A DNA stretch of 64,000 nucleotides from Rubrivivax sp. (GCA_016719535.1 JADJYX010000001.1:434001-498000), one strand, 5' to 3'; counted from the stretch's first letter, positions 25,259-33,709 are shown. The notes: a model not told the origin generated them from the sequence alone. Program-made: numbers and translations.

Positions 25259-26290
25259 ATGAAGATCCAGCACTCGATGACCCTGAACCTGGCCACCCTG
25301 GCGCTGGCCCTGGCCGCCGCCGCGCCCGCGCGCGCGCAGGACAAGCCGGTGGAGCTGCGCTTCGCGCACTGGCTGCCGGCGCAGCATTCGCTGGCCAAGA
25401 CCGGCTTCGAGCCCTGGGCGAAGGCGGTGGAGGCCGCTTCCGGCGGCTCGATCAAGGTCACCATGTACCCGGCGCAGCAACTGGGCAAGGCACCTGATCA
25501 CTTCGACATGGCGCGCGACGGCATCGCCGACATGACCTGGGTGTCGCCGGGCTACCAGGCCGGGCGCTTCCCCGTCTTCGCGGCCAGCGAACTGCCGTTC
25601 ATGATGGCCAACCCCGGCGGTGGTTCGGCGGCGCTGGACGCCTGGTACCGCAAGCATGGCGGCACCGAGATGAAGGACGTGCGGCTGTGCATGGCGCACA
25701 TCCACAACGGCACGCTGCACAGCAAGAAGCTCATCACCGAGCCGGGGCAGATCAAGGGCATGAAGCTGCGCCCGGCCAACGGCACGGTGGCGCAGATGGT
25801 CAACCTGCTGGGCGGCACCAATGTGCAGGTGTCGGCCCCCGAGGCGCGCGACGCGCTCGAGAAGGGCGTGGCCGACGCCATCACCTTCCCCTGGGATTCG
25901 CTGATCAGCTTCGGCGTCGACAAGGTGGCCAAGCACCACATCGACTTCCGGCTCTATGCGGCCAGCTTCGTCTGGGTGATGAACAAGGGCTTCTACGACA
26001 AGCTGGGCGCCAACCAGAAGAAGGTCATCGACAGCCACTGCAACAACGAGTGGGCCGGCAAGGTGGGTGCGGCCTGGGGTGACTGGGAGGACAGCGGCCA
26101 GGGCAAGATGGAGAAGATGGGCGGCCACACCATCACCAAGCTCAGCCCGCAGCAGCTCGACGCCTGGCGGCAGGCGGTGGCGCCGATGACGGCGCAGTGG
26201 GTCGCCAACGCCGACAAGGCCGGCGTCAACGGCCGCGCGGTGCTCGACGACCTGCGCAGCGAGCTGAAGGCGCGCAACGCCGCCTACTGA
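25259..26290 (+). CDS. dctP: TRAP transporter solute receptor, DctP family (system 1)
   Basis: 343 residues with a signal peptide (1-26, cut after ARA-QDK) and the DctP/TAXI-like core: LRFAHWLPAQHSLAK, VTMYPAQQLGKAPDHFDMARDGIADMTW and the ligand-binding IKGMKLRPANGTVAQMV, where the conserved Arg pairs with a carboxylate. It is a periplasmic receptor for an organic acid. It lies 22 bp after padI, so phenylacetate, phenylglyoxylate or mandelate are reasonable ligands (inference from operon). Confidence 0.88.
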   Translation: MKIQHSMTLNLATLALALAAAAPARAQDKPVELRFAHWLPAQHSLAKTGFEPWAKAVEAASGGSIKVTMYPAQQLGKAPDHFDMARDGIADMTWVSPGYQAGRFPVFAASELPFMMANPGGGSAALDAWYRKHGGTEMKDVRLCMAHIHNGTLHSKKLITEPGQIKGMKLRPANGTVAQMVNLLGGTNVQVSAPEARDALEKGVADAITFPWDSLISFGVDKVAKHHIDFRLYAASFVWVMNKGFYDKLGANQKKVIDSHCNNEWAGKVGAAWGDWEDSGQGKMEKMGGHTITKLSPQQLDAWRQAVAPMTAQWVANADKAGVNGRAVLDDLRSELKARNAAY

Positions 26291-26297
26291 CGACGTC

Positions 26298-26771
26298 ATG
26301 AAGCGTGCGCTGTCGACCTTCGAAACCATCGCGGCGGCCTTTCTGCTGGCGATCGCGTTGCTGACCTTCGGCAACGTGGCGCTGCGCGAGGCCATGGACC
26401 GGCAGATCCCGGACTGGTTCGACCTCTCCAAGCAGTTGCAGGCCATCGCGATGTTCTGGGGCATCGCGCTGGCCACCTTGCGCGGCAGCCACATCTGCGT
26501 GGACGTGCTGTGGGAGCACTGCCGGGAGCCGGGCCGGCGTGCCATCGACATCGCGGCCACCGCGCTGACGCTGGCCTTCCTGGTGCCTCTGGCCTGGATG
26601 GTGTGGAGCAAGCTCGGCAGCACCGGCACGCAGACCACCAGCGACCTGCGCCTGCCGCTGGTCTGGTTCTATGCCCTCTCGGCCGCCGGCGCCACCGCCG
26701 CGGCCGTGCTGGCGGCGGTGCGGCTGGTGGTGCTGTGGCGCGGCCGGGCGGCTCCGGTCATGGAGGACTAG
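26298..26771 (+). CDS. dctQ: TRAP transporter small permease, DctQ family (system 1)
   Basis: 157 residues with four transmembrane helices: the first at about 10-30, then AIAMFWGIALATLRGSHICVDV, IAATALTLAFLVPLAWMVW and a last one near 120-145. The LRGSHICVDVL segment is the usual DctQ motif. It lies between dctP (7-bp gap) and dctM (stop TAG shares a base with the GTG start region), forming a full TRAP system. Confidence 0.87.
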   Translation: MKRALSTFETIAAAFLLAIALLTFGNVALREAMDRQIPDWFDLSKQLQAIAMFWGIALATLRGSHICVDVLWEHCREPGRRAIDIAATALTLAFLVPLAWMVWSKLGSTGTQTTSDLRLPLVWFYALSAAGATAAAVLAAVRLVVLWRGRAAPVMED

Positions 26772-28073
26772 GTGGACAAGAACCTCGTGGCCCTGCTCGG
26801 CTTCGGGCTGATGTTCGCGCTGCTGATGCTGCGCGTGCCGATCGGCATCGCGATGGGCATCTCGGGCGTGCTGGGCTTCGGCCTGCTGTCGGGCTTTGCG
26901 CCGGCGCTCAACCTGCTGGGCAACGTGCCGCTGTCGGTGCTGACGGACTACAACCTCAGCGTCATCCCGATGTTCATCCTGATGGGGGCGTTCTGCTCCA
27001 CCGCCGGCATGAGCCGCGAGCTGTTCGACGCCGGGCTGGCCTGGGTGGGGCATCGGCGCGGCGGGCTCGGGCTGGCGGCCATCGGCGCCTGCGCCGGCTT
27101 CGCGGCGATCAACGGCTCGTCGGTGGCCACCGCCGCCACCATGAGCCAGGTGGCGCTGCCCGAGATGCGCAAGGCGGGCTACGACTCGGGGCTCTCGGCC
27201 GGGCTCATCGCCGCCGGCGGCACGCTGGGCATCATGATCCCGCCGTCGGTGATCTTCGTGCTCTACGGCATCATGACCGAGACCGACATCACCAAGCTGT
27301 TCTTTGCCGGCGTGGTGCCGGGGCTGCTGGCGGTGGGCTTCTACGCCGCGCTGGTGGCCTTCATCGCCCACCGCCACCCCGACGCCTTTCCGGCCGGCCG
27401 GCGCTATGCCTGGGGCGAGCGCTTTGCCGCGCTGCGCAACCTGTGGCCGACGCTGTCGCTCTTCCTGGTGGTGCTGGGCGGCATGTACCTGGGCTTCGTC
27501 ACCGTGACCGAGGCCGCCGGCATCGGCGCCACCGGTGCGCTGGCCATCGGCGTGCTGCGCGGCCAGCTCGACCGCGCTGCCATCAAGCGCGCCCTCATCG
27601 ACTCGCTGCGCGTGTCGTCGGCGATCATGCTGATCGTCGTCGGCGCCTACCTGTTCGGCTATTTCCTCACCGTCACCCAGTTCACGCAGAAGGCGGTGGA
27701 CCTGCTCGTCGGCCTGCCCATCGGCGCCTATGGCGTGCTGGCGCTGGTGATGGTGGGCTACCTGGTGCTGGGCGCGGTGATGGACGAGCTGGCGATGATC
27801 CTGCTGACCGTGCCCATCGTCTATCCGGTGATGATGAAGCTCGGCTTCGACCCGGTGTGGTTCGGCGTCATCATCGTGATGGCGGTCACCTTCGGCATGA
27901 TCTGCCCGCCGGTGGGCATGAACGTCTTCGTCATCAACTCGATCGCGCGCGACATCTCGCTGACGCGCATCTACAGGGGCACCATGCCCTTCATCGCCGT
28001 CGACGTGCTGCGCCTGGTGCTGCTGTGCGCCTTCCCGGTGATCAGCCTGTGGCTGCCGGGCAAGCTGGGGTAG
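26772..28073 (+). CDS. dctM: TRAP transporter large permease, DctM family (system 1)
   Basis: 433 residues, about 12-13 hydrophobic helices, with DctM landmarks MLRVPIGIAMGISG, VIPMFILMGAFCS, CAGFAAINGSSVATAATMSQVALPEM, LGIMIPPSVIFVLYGI and the C-terminal MICPPVGMNVFVINSIA. It starts with GTG directly after the dctQ stop codon. The 3' end is odd: the last two codons and the stop (CTG GGG TAG) are repeated three times in frame. Confidence 0.9.
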   Translation: MDKNLVALLGFGLMFALLMLRVPIGIAMGISGVLGFGLLSGFAPALNLLGNVPLSVLTDYNLSVIPMFILMGAFCSTAGMSRELFDAGLAWVGHRRGGLGLAAIGACAGFAAINGSSVATAATMSQVALPEMRKAGYDSGLSAGLIAAGGTLGIMIPPSVIFVLYGIMTETDITKLFFAGVVPGLLAVGFYAALVAFIAHRHPDAFPAGRRYAWGERFAALRNLWPTLSLFLVVLGGMYLGFVTVTEAAGIGATGALAIGVLRGQLDRAAIKRALIDSLRVSSAIMLIVVGAYLFGYFLTVTQFTQKAVDLLVGLPIGAYGVLALVMVGYLVLGAVMDELAMILLTVPIVYPVMMKLGFDPVWFGVIIVMAVTFGMICPPVGMNVFVINSIARDISLTRIYRGTMPFIAVDVLRLVLLCAFPVISLWLPGKLG

Positions 28074-28097
28074 CTGGGGTAGCTGGGGTAGGTGGGG
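28063..28097 (+). repeat. 9-bp tandem repeat containing a triplicated stop codon
   Basis: AGCTGGGGT repeated three times (28063-28089) plus a degenerate fourth unit. In the dctM frame this reads CTG GGG TAG three times, giving three successive stops. Confidence 0.75.
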
Positions 28098-28098
28098 A

Positions 28099-28120
28099 GG
28101 GGCCCGGCCGGCCGGGCCCC
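28099..28120. terminator. Bidirectional terminator between convergent TRAP operons
   Basis: A 22-bp perfect palindrome with arms GGGGCCCGGCC/GGCCGGGCCCC, between dctM (plus) and dctP2 (minus), 6 bp from the latter's stop. Position between convergent operons supports a terminator; there is no T run. Confidence 0.6.
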
Positions 28121-28126
28121 CGCTGG

Positions 28127-29170
28127 TCAGCGATCGAACTGGTTGATCAGCGCCCGCGCGTCGTCCAGCAGCGCCTTGCCGTTGCCGCCCTTGGCGGCGA
28201 CGTCCTTCACCCAGTCGTCGTCGATGCTTTCGCTGGCCTTGATCCAGCGCGCCAGCTCGGCCTCGGACAGCACGTTGACGGCATTGCCGCGGTCGGTGGC
28301 CAGCTTGTGGTTGGCCACCACCACGCCGTCGAAGCCCTTGCCGCCGGCCCAGGCCGAGGTCTCGGCGCCGGCATTGGCGTCGATCACCTTCTTCAGCTCG
28401 GGCGGCAGCGCGTCGTAGCGCGCCTGGTTCATGACGAAGGCGAAGATCGAATTGGCAAACTTGGGCGCGCCCGCGGGCACGTCGAGGTGGCTCTTGGCGA
28501 TTTCCTGCAGCTTGGCCGCGGGCACGCCTTCCCACGGCACCATGGCACCGTCGATCACGCCCTTGGCCATCGACTCGGGCACCGCGGGCAGCGGCATCTG
28601 CACCGGCGTGGCCCCCAGCGAGGCCAGCATGCGCGAATTCAGGCGCGTGGCCGCGCGGATCTTCAGGCCCTTGAGCTCGTCGAGCGTCTTCACGCCCGCG
28701 GCGCGCGACAGGTGGAACGACGACCCGTCGTTGGTGTGCAGCCACAGCGGCTTGACGCCCTTGTATTCGTCCAGCGCATGCTTGTGCACGAAGGTCCAGT
28801 AGGCCTGGCTCGAGCCCTTGGCGCTGCGCGTGAAGAACGGCAGCTCGAAGACCTCGCTCTTGATGAAGCGGCCGGCCGAATAGGTGGGGATGGTCCACAC
28901 GATGTCGGCCACGCCGTCGCGCGCCTGGTCGAACAGCTGTGCCGGCGTGCCGCCCAGTTGCATGGCCGGGTAGATCTGGCACTTGAGCCGGTCGCCCGAT
29001 TCCTTGGCGATCTTGTCGCACCAGGGCTGGATCAGGTTGACGTGCACGTTGGAGGTGCCGGGCAGGAAATGGTGCACCTTCAGCGTGACGGTCTGCGCCG
29101 CCGCGGGCAGCGCAGCCAGCGAGGCGGTCAGCACCGCGGCCAGCGACAGGAACAGGGGGCGCAGTCTCAT
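28127..29170 (-). CDS. dctP: TRAP transporter solute receptor, DctP family (system 2)
   Basis: 347 residues from the ATG at 29170, which has GGAG 6 bp upstream (an ATG 12 bp earlier lacks one). Signal peptide 1-25 (cut after AAA-QTV). DctP features: KVHHFLPGTSNVHVNLIQPW, CQIYPAMQLGGTPAQLFDQ, ADIVWTIPTYSAGRF and LKGLKIRAATRLNSRML with the carboxylate-binding Arg. It is the last gene of a minus-strand operon after crotonase, acyl-CoA dehydrogenase, dctQ2 and dctM2. Ligand unknown; an aromatic or alicyclic acid fits the operon. Confidence 0.88.
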   Translation of the reverse strand: MRLRPLFLSLAAVLTASLAALPAAAQTVTLKVHHFLPGTSNVHVNLIQPWCDKIAKESGDRLKCQIYPAMQLGGTPAQLFDQARDGVADIVWTIPTYSAGRFIKSEVFELPFFTRSAKGSSQAYWTFVHKHALDEYKGVKPLWLHTNDGSSFHLSRAAGVKTLDELKGLKIRAATRLNSRMLASLGATPVQMPLPAVPESMAKGVIDGAMVPWEGVPAAKLQEIAKSHLDVPAGAPKFANSIFAFVMNQARYDALPPELKKVIDANAGAETSAWAGGKGFDGVVVANHKLATDRGNAVNVLSEAELARWIKASESIDDDWVKDVAAKGGNGKALLDDARALINQFDR

Positions 29171-29198
29171 CGTCGTCTCCATCTTCGGGTTGGGAAAG

Positions 29199-30530
29199 TC
29201 AGCTCTGGAAGGTGCGCACCAGCACCAGCGAAATCGCGGGGAAGAACAGCAGCACCGTGATGCGCAGGAAATCCGACGCCAGGAAGGGCATCACGCCCTT
29301 GAAGGTCTCGGTCAGCGGCACGGTGCGGGCGATGCGGTTGATGACGTAGACATTCATGCCCACCGGCGGGTGCACGAGGCCGATCTCGACCACCATCAGC
29401 GCCAGGATGCCGAACCAGATGCTCTTCTCGGTGGGGTTCAGGCCCCAGAAGTCCAGCCCCATCACCACCGGGTAGAAGACCGGGATCGTGAGCAGGATCA
29501 TCGCCAGGCTGTCCATCACGCAGCCGAGCAGGATGTAGACGAGCAGGATGGCCACCATCACCAGCAGCGGCGGCAGCCCGCTGACCTTGACCCACTGCGC
29601 CAGCTCGGCCGGCATCTGCGACACCGCCAGCGCGGTATTGAGCTGGTCGGCACCGAGCAGCACGAGAAAGATCATCGCGGTCGACTGTGCGGTGCCCAGT
29701 GCGGTGTCGAGCAGCCCGCGCCAGCGCATGCCGCCATTGACGACCGCGAGCACGCCGCAGGCCGCCGCACCGATGGCGGCGGCTTCGGTCGGATTGGCCC
29801 AGCCGCCATAGATGCCGATGATGACGACCGCGAAGACACCGAACACCGGGGCCACCGCGGCCAGCGCGCGCAGCCGCTCGGACCAGGGCGCACGCGGGCC
29901 GGCGGGGCCGATCTCGGGCTTCCAGGCCACCATCAGCCGGATCACCAGCATGTAGCCCAGCATCGCGATCACGCCCGGCAGCACGGCGGCCATGAAGAGC
30001 TTGCCGATGCTCTCCTGCGTGAGGATGGCGTAGATCACCAGCGGCACGCTGGGCGGGATCATGATGCCCAGCGTGCCGCCGGCGGCCAGCGTGCCGGTGG
30101 CCAGGCTGCCGGCATAGCCCATGCGCTTGAGCTCGGGCAGCGCCACCTGCCCCATGGTGGCCGCGGTGGCCAGCGACGAGCCGCAGATGGCGCCGAAGCC
30201 GGCGCAGGCGCCCACTGCGGCCATGGCCACGCCGCCGCGCCAATGGCCCATGAAGGCGGCGACGAAGCGGAACAAGGCCCGCGACAGCCCGCCGTGGGTG
30301 GCGAACTGCCCCATCAGCAGGAACAGCGGGATGACGATGAGGTCGTAGTTCGACAGCCGTGCATAGGCCAGGTTCTTCAGCGAATTGAACAGCGGCGTCC
30401 AGTCGCCGCCGGTCAGCCAGACATAGCCGCCGGCGCCGACCGAGAACATGGCGATGCCGATCGGCACGCGCAGCACCAGCAGCACCAGCATGACGCCGAA
30501 CAGCACCAGCCCGGCCGCGATGCCGCTCAC
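29199..30530 (-). CDS. dctM: TRAP transporter large permease, DctM family (system 2)
   Basis: 443 residues from a GTG at 30530 that overlaps the dctQ2 stop as GTGA. DctM motifs: LRVPIGIAMFSVGAGG, IPLFLLMGQFATHGG, GACAGFGAICGSSLATAATMGQVALPEL, LGIMIPPSVPLVIYAI, and VHPPVGMNVYVINRIA near the C-terminus. It differs from the system 1 permease by a longer mid-loop (WKPEIGPAGPRAPWSERL) and a C-terminal ALGCVMDSLAMILL-like helix. Inner membrane, sodium-coupled by family analogy. Confidence 0.9.
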   Translation of the reverse strand: MSGIAAGLVLFGVMLVLLVLRVPIGIAMFSVGAGGYVWLTGGDWTPLFNSLKNLAYARLSNYDLIVIPLFLLMGQFATHGGLSRALFRFVAAFMGHWRGGVAMAAVGACAGFGAICGSSLATAATMGQVALPELKRMGYAGSLATGTLAAGGTLGIMIPPSVPLVIYAILTQESIGKLFMAAVLPGVIAMLGYMLVIRLMVAWKPEIGPAGPRAPWSERLRALAAVAPVFGVFAVVIIGIYGGWANPTEAAAIGAAACGVLAVVNGGMRWRGLLDTALGTAQSTAMIFLVLLGADQLNTALAVSQMPAELAQWVKVSGLPPLLVMVAILLVYILLGCVMDSLAMILLTIPVFYPVVMGLDFWGLNPTEKSIWFGILALMVVEIGLVHPPVGMNVYVINRIARTVPLTETFKGVMPFLASDFLRITVLLFFPAISLVLVRTFQS

Positions 30531-31102
30531 GGCCGCGTCTCCGGCACGGCCTGCGGGCGCGGCCGCTGCGCCATGCGCTGCAGGTGCTCGGCGGCGCGGT
30601 ACAGCCCGGCCAGCGCCAGCAGCACGAAGCCCGGCACCATCATCGCCTGGCCCAGCCACAGCGGCAGGCCGAGGATCATCGTCGTCTCGCCGGCGGCGTG
30701 CACCGACGCCGCGCCGGCGCCGGTGCGCCAGGCCAGCAGCGCACCGAAGGCCGCCACCAGCAGCGAACCGAGGGCGTCCAGCGCGTGCACCTGGCGTTCG
30801 GGCAGGCGCTCGGTGAAGAAGTCGACCTTCACGTCGCCGTGGTTCAGGTGGCACCAGGCGAAGAACGACGACGAGGCGAAGGCCGCGCACAGCTGCAGCA
30901 GTTCGACGTCACCGGGCACCGGCGCCGAGGCGATCTTGCGCCCGCTGATGGAGACGATGGACATGATCACCAGCGCCACGAAGACCAGCGTGCCGGCCAC
31001 CGCCGCCGCCTGGCAGGCGCGCCGCAGCCAGCGGCCGGCGGCACCGAAGGCCGCCGGCGCCTCGCCCGCGCCGCCGCCCGGCAGCGTGCCGAGCTCGCTC
31101 AC
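30527..31102 (-). CDS. dctQ: TRAP transporter small permease, DctQ family (system 2)
   Basis: 191 residues from a GTG at 31102 overlapping the acyl-CoA dehydrogenase stop (GTGA). Four hydrophobic helices: CQAAAVAGTLVFVALVIMSI, LQLCAAFASSSFFAWCHLN, the Ala-rich LGSLLVAAFGALLAW and LWLGQAMMVPGFVLLALAGL. HGDVKVDFFTERLP follows helix two as in DctQ proteins. The N-terminal 30 residues are Gly/Ala-rich and not conserved. Confidence 0.85.
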   Translation of the reverse strand: MSELGTLPGGGAGEAPAAFGAAGRWLRRACQAAAVAGTLVFVALVIMSIVSISGRKIASAPVPGDVELLQLCAAFASSSFFAWCHLNHGDVKVDFFTERLPERQVHALDALGSLLVAAFGALLAWRTGAGAASVHAAGETTMILGLPLWLGQAMMVPGFVLLALAGLYRAAEHLQRMAQRPRPQAVPETRP

Positions 31103-32316
31103 GCCGCCGCTCCGGGCGCCGCGCGGCCGGCCGCCGCCGCGGCTTCGAGCGTGCGTGCGCCGATGATCAGCTCCAGCACCTCGCTGGCACCTTCGTAGAT
31201 GCGCAGCGCGCGGATCTCGCGGTACAGCCGCTCCACCGTCATGCCCTGCACCACGCCCAGGCCGCCGAAGAGCTGCACCGCGCCGTCGATCACCTGCTGC
31301 GCCGCCTCGGTGGCAAAGAGCTTGGCCATCGAGGCCTCGCGCGTGACGCGCACGCGCTGCACGTCCTTGGTCCAGGCGGCGCGGTAGACCATCAGCGCCG
31401 AGGCGTCGATGGCCACCGCCATCTCGCCCACCTTCTTCTGCGTGAGCTGGAAGTCGGCCAGCGTGCGGCCGAACATGCGCCGCGCGTGGGCGCGCTGCGT
31501 CGCCTCGTCCATCGCCCGCCGCGCAAAGCCCAGCGCCGCCGCACCCACCGTGGTGCGAAAACTGTCCAGCGTGCCCATCGCGATGCGAAAGCCCTGGCCC
31601 GGCTCGCCCAGCAGCGCGTCGTCCGGCACGCGGCAGTCGGTCAGGCGCAGCGTGCCCAGCGGGTGCGGCGCGATGACGGGGATGCGCTCGCTGGCGTCCA
31701 GCCCCGGCGTGCGCGCGTCCACCATGAAGGCCGAGATGCCCTTGGCGCCCGCGGCCTCGCCGCTGCGCGCGAATACCACGTAGTGGTCGGCCAGGTCGGC
31801 GTTGGAGATCCAGGTCTTCACGCCGTCGAGCCGCCAGCCGCCGCCGGGCAGCCGGGTGGCGGTGCTGCTCATCGCCGCCACGTCGGAGCCGGCGTCGGGC
31901 TCCGACAGCGCGAAGGCGGTGATGATGCGGCCTTCGGCCACGCCGGGCAGCAGCCGCTGCTGCTGCGCGGCATTGCCGAACAGCGTCACCGGCGCGCTGC
32001 CCAGGCCCTGCATGGCGAGCGCGAAGTCGGCCAGGCCCGAGGCCTGCGCCAGCAGCTCGCGGCCGAGCGCCAGCGAGCGCACGTCCAGCTGCTCGCGCAC
32101 GCCGCCGCAGGCCGCCGGCACGCACACGCGCAGCAGCCCGGCGCGGCCCAGCGACTGCACCATCCGCTTCACGCAGGCGTGCACGGCGTCCAGGCTGTCC
32201 TCGGCGCCGTGCAGCAGCGCGGGCAGTTCATCGGCGATCCAGCGTTCGAACTGCGGCACCAGCGCACGGTGGCCGTCGTCGAAGAAGGGCCAGGCGAGGT
32301 CGGCGGGCGCGGCCAT
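31099..32316 (-). CDS. Acyl-CoA dehydrogenase
   Basis: 405 residues of the acyl-CoA dehydrogenase fold. FALSEPDAGSDVAAMSS and KTWISNADLADHYVVFAR are the flavin-binding middle domain signatures. The C-terminal ALRIYEGASEVLELIIGA carries the catalytic Glu in YEGASE. The start is probably the ATG at 32316; a TTG at 32322 would overlap the crotonase stop as TTGA and cannot be excluded. It is the second gene of the operon crotonase-dehydrogenase-TRAP. It probably oxidises an alicyclic or dienoyl acyl-CoA; in 2-aminobenzoate (abm) clusters an equivalent dehydrogenase sits beside similar crotonase genes. Confidence 0.87.
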   Translation of the reverse strand: MAAPADLAWPFFDDGHRALVPQFERWIADELPALLHGAEDSLDAVHACVKRMVQSLGRAGLLRVCVPAACGGVREQLDVRSLALGRELLAQASGLADFALAMQGLGSAPVTLFGNAAQQQRLLPGVAEGRIITAFALSEPDAGSDVAAMSSTATRLPGGGWRLDGVKTWISNADLADHYVVFARSGEAAGAKGISAFMVDARTPGLDASERIPVIAPHPLGTLRLTDCRVPDDALLGEPGQGFRIAMGTLDSFRTTVGAAALGFARRAMDEATQRAHARRMFGRTLADFQLTQKKVGEMAVAIDASALMVYRAAWTKDVQRVRVTREASMAKLFATEAAQQVIDGAVQLFGGLGVVQGMTVERLYREIRALRIYEGASEVLELIIGARTLEAAAAAGRAAPGAAA

Positions 32317-32318
32317 GC

Positions 32319-33137
32319 TCAATTGCCTTCGAAGACGGGCTTTTGCTTGGCAGCGAAGGCGTGGTAGGCGCGCTCGAAGTCATTCGTCTGCATGCAGATG
32401 GCCTGCGCCTGCGCCTCGGCCTCGATGCATTCGCCCAGACCCGAATTCCATTCCTGCCAGAGCATGGTCTTGGTCATCGCGTGGCCGAAGGTCGGGCCCT
32501 CGGCCAGGCTCTGCGCCAGCGCCTGCGCCTCGGCCAGCAGCTGGTCGGGCTCGACCAGGCGGTTGTAAAAGCCCATCGCCGCGGCCTCGTCGCCGCCGAC
32601 GACACGGCCCGTATACAGCAGGTCGGCCGCGCGCGACAGGCCGATCAGCCGCGGCAGCAGCGTGCACGCGCCCATGTCGGCGCCGGCCAGGCCCACGCGC
32701 ACGAACAGGAAGGCCAGCTTGCTGCGCGCGGTCGCCAGCCGCATGTCCGAGCCGCAGGCGATCATGGCGCCGGCGCCGGTGCACACGCCGTCGATGGCCG
32801 CGACGATCGGCTGCGGGCACTGGCGCATGGCCTTCACCAGGTCGCCCGTCATGCGGGTGAATTCCAGCAGCTCGGGCATGTCCATCTTGACCAGCGGACC
32901 GATGATCTCGTGCACGTCGCCGCCGCTGCAGAAATTGCCGCCCTCGCCGGTGAAGACCACGGCCTTGATGTCGGTGGCGTAGCAGAGCTCGCGGAAGAGG
33001 TCGCGCAACTCGCCGTAGGAATCGAAGGTGAGCGGGTTCTTGCGGTCGGGGCGGTTGAGGCGGATGGTGGCCACCTTGCCGCTGGTGGAAAAACCGAAGT
33101 GCCGGGCCTGGTATCCGGCGAGCTGCAGGCGTTTCAT
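32319..33137 (-). CDS. Crotonase-family protein lacking both hydratase glutamates
   Basis: 272 residues with a clear crotonase fold (VATIRLNRPDRKNPLTFDSY, VVFTGEGGNFCSGGDVHEI). The two catalytic Glu of enoyl-CoA hydratase are absent: the first region reads GVCTGAGAMIACGSDMRLA instead of GGGxE, and the second reads LFVRVGLAGADMGACTLLPRL instead of xPE. The Asp in GADMG may act instead. A hydrolase or other crotonase reaction is therefore more likely than simple hydration. It is the first gene of the operon, divergent from the thioesterase at 33209, and starts with an ATG preceded by AAGGAGA. Confidence 0.82.
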   Translation of the reverse strand: MKRLQLAGYQARHFGFSTSGKVATIRLNRPDRKNPLTFDSYGELRDLFRELCYATDIKAVVFTGEGGNFCSGGDVHEIIGPLVKMDMPELLEFTRMTGDLVKAMRQCPQPIVAAIDGVCTGAGAMIACGSDMRLATARSKLAFLFVRVGLAGADMGACTLLPRLIGLSRAADLLYTGRVVGGDEAAAMGFYNRLVEPDQLLAEAQALAQSLAEGPTFGHAMTKTMLWQEWNSGLGECIEAEAQAQAICMQTNDFERAYHAFAAKQKPVFEGN

Positions 33138-33149
33138 CAGAAGGTCTCC

Positions 33150-33160
33150 TTGACTGTCAA
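33150..33160. promoter_or_regulatory. Inverted repeat in the divergent crotonase/thioesterase promoter
   Basis: TTGAC-T-GTCAA, a perfect 5-bp dyad within the 71-bp divergent gap. A likely -10 hexamer TAGAAT for the thioesterase lies at 33177-33182, 27 bp before its ATG. The repeat could be an operator or a -35 element; spacing to TAGAAT (21 bp) is long. Confidence 0.35.
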
Positions 33161-33208
33161 CGACGAGGGCTGCACCTAGAATCGGCGGCCAACACCTCGG
33201 ACTATCGA

Positions 33209-33628
33209 ATGAGCAAGACCACGACCCTGTCGGTCGAGATCCGCTTCGGCGACTGCGATCCCGCGGGCATCGTCTTCTTCCCGCGCTACCACCGCTGGAT
33301 GGACGCGGCCTCGCTGCATTTCTTCATGACCTGCGGCGTGCCGCCCTGGCACGAGCTCGAGCACACGCGCGGCATCGTCGGCACGCCGCTGCTCGAGCAC
33401 CACGCCCGGTTCGTCAAGAGCGCCACCTACGGCGAGCGGCTGACCATCACCAGCCACGTGCAGGAATGGCGCAACAAGGTCTTCCTGCAGCAGCATGTCG
33501 TCACGCGGGGTGACGAGCTGATCTGCGAAAGCCTGGAAACGCGCATCTTCGTCGTGCGCGATGCGCAGGACCGGCGCCGCATCCACGCGATCCCGGTGCC
33601 CGAGGACATCCGCGCCCTGTGCAGCTGA
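33209..33628 (+). CDS. 4-Hydroxybenzoyl-CoA thioesterase-like hotdog enzyme
   Basis: 139 residues. The N-terminal region FGDCDPAGIVFFPRYHRWMD, the following CGVPPWHELEHTRGIVGTP and QEWRNKVFLQQHVVTR closely follow Pseudomonas CBS3 4-hydroxybenzoyl-CoA thioesterase; the catalytic Asp of GDCDPAG is present. It would hydrolyse an aromatic acyl-CoA to free CoA, perhaps relieving CoA trapping when 4-hydroxybenzoyl-CoA or an analogue builds up. It is alone on the plus strand between two minus-strand operons, with its own promoter at about 33177. Confidence 0.85.
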   Translation: MSKTTTLSVEIRFGDCDPAGIVFFPRYHRWMDAASLHFFMTCGVPPWHELEHTRGIVGTPLLEHHARFVKSATYGERLTITSHVQEWRNKVFLQQHVVTRGDELICESLETRIFVVRDAQDRRRIHAIPVPEDIRALCS

Positions 33629-33709
33629 AGGCGCATGGCGCGGCGCGCGCGCCGCGCGCGTCGCGTCCGTCGCGTCCGTCGCGCAGCTGGGCCAGGGCCC
33701 GGCGCAGGA

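Noticed and set aside
26226..29021. Minus-strand frame opposite the system 1 TRAP genes and out of frame with dctP2
   Set aside because: dctQ and dctM on the plus strand have full family motifs; the antisense translation is biased and featureless.
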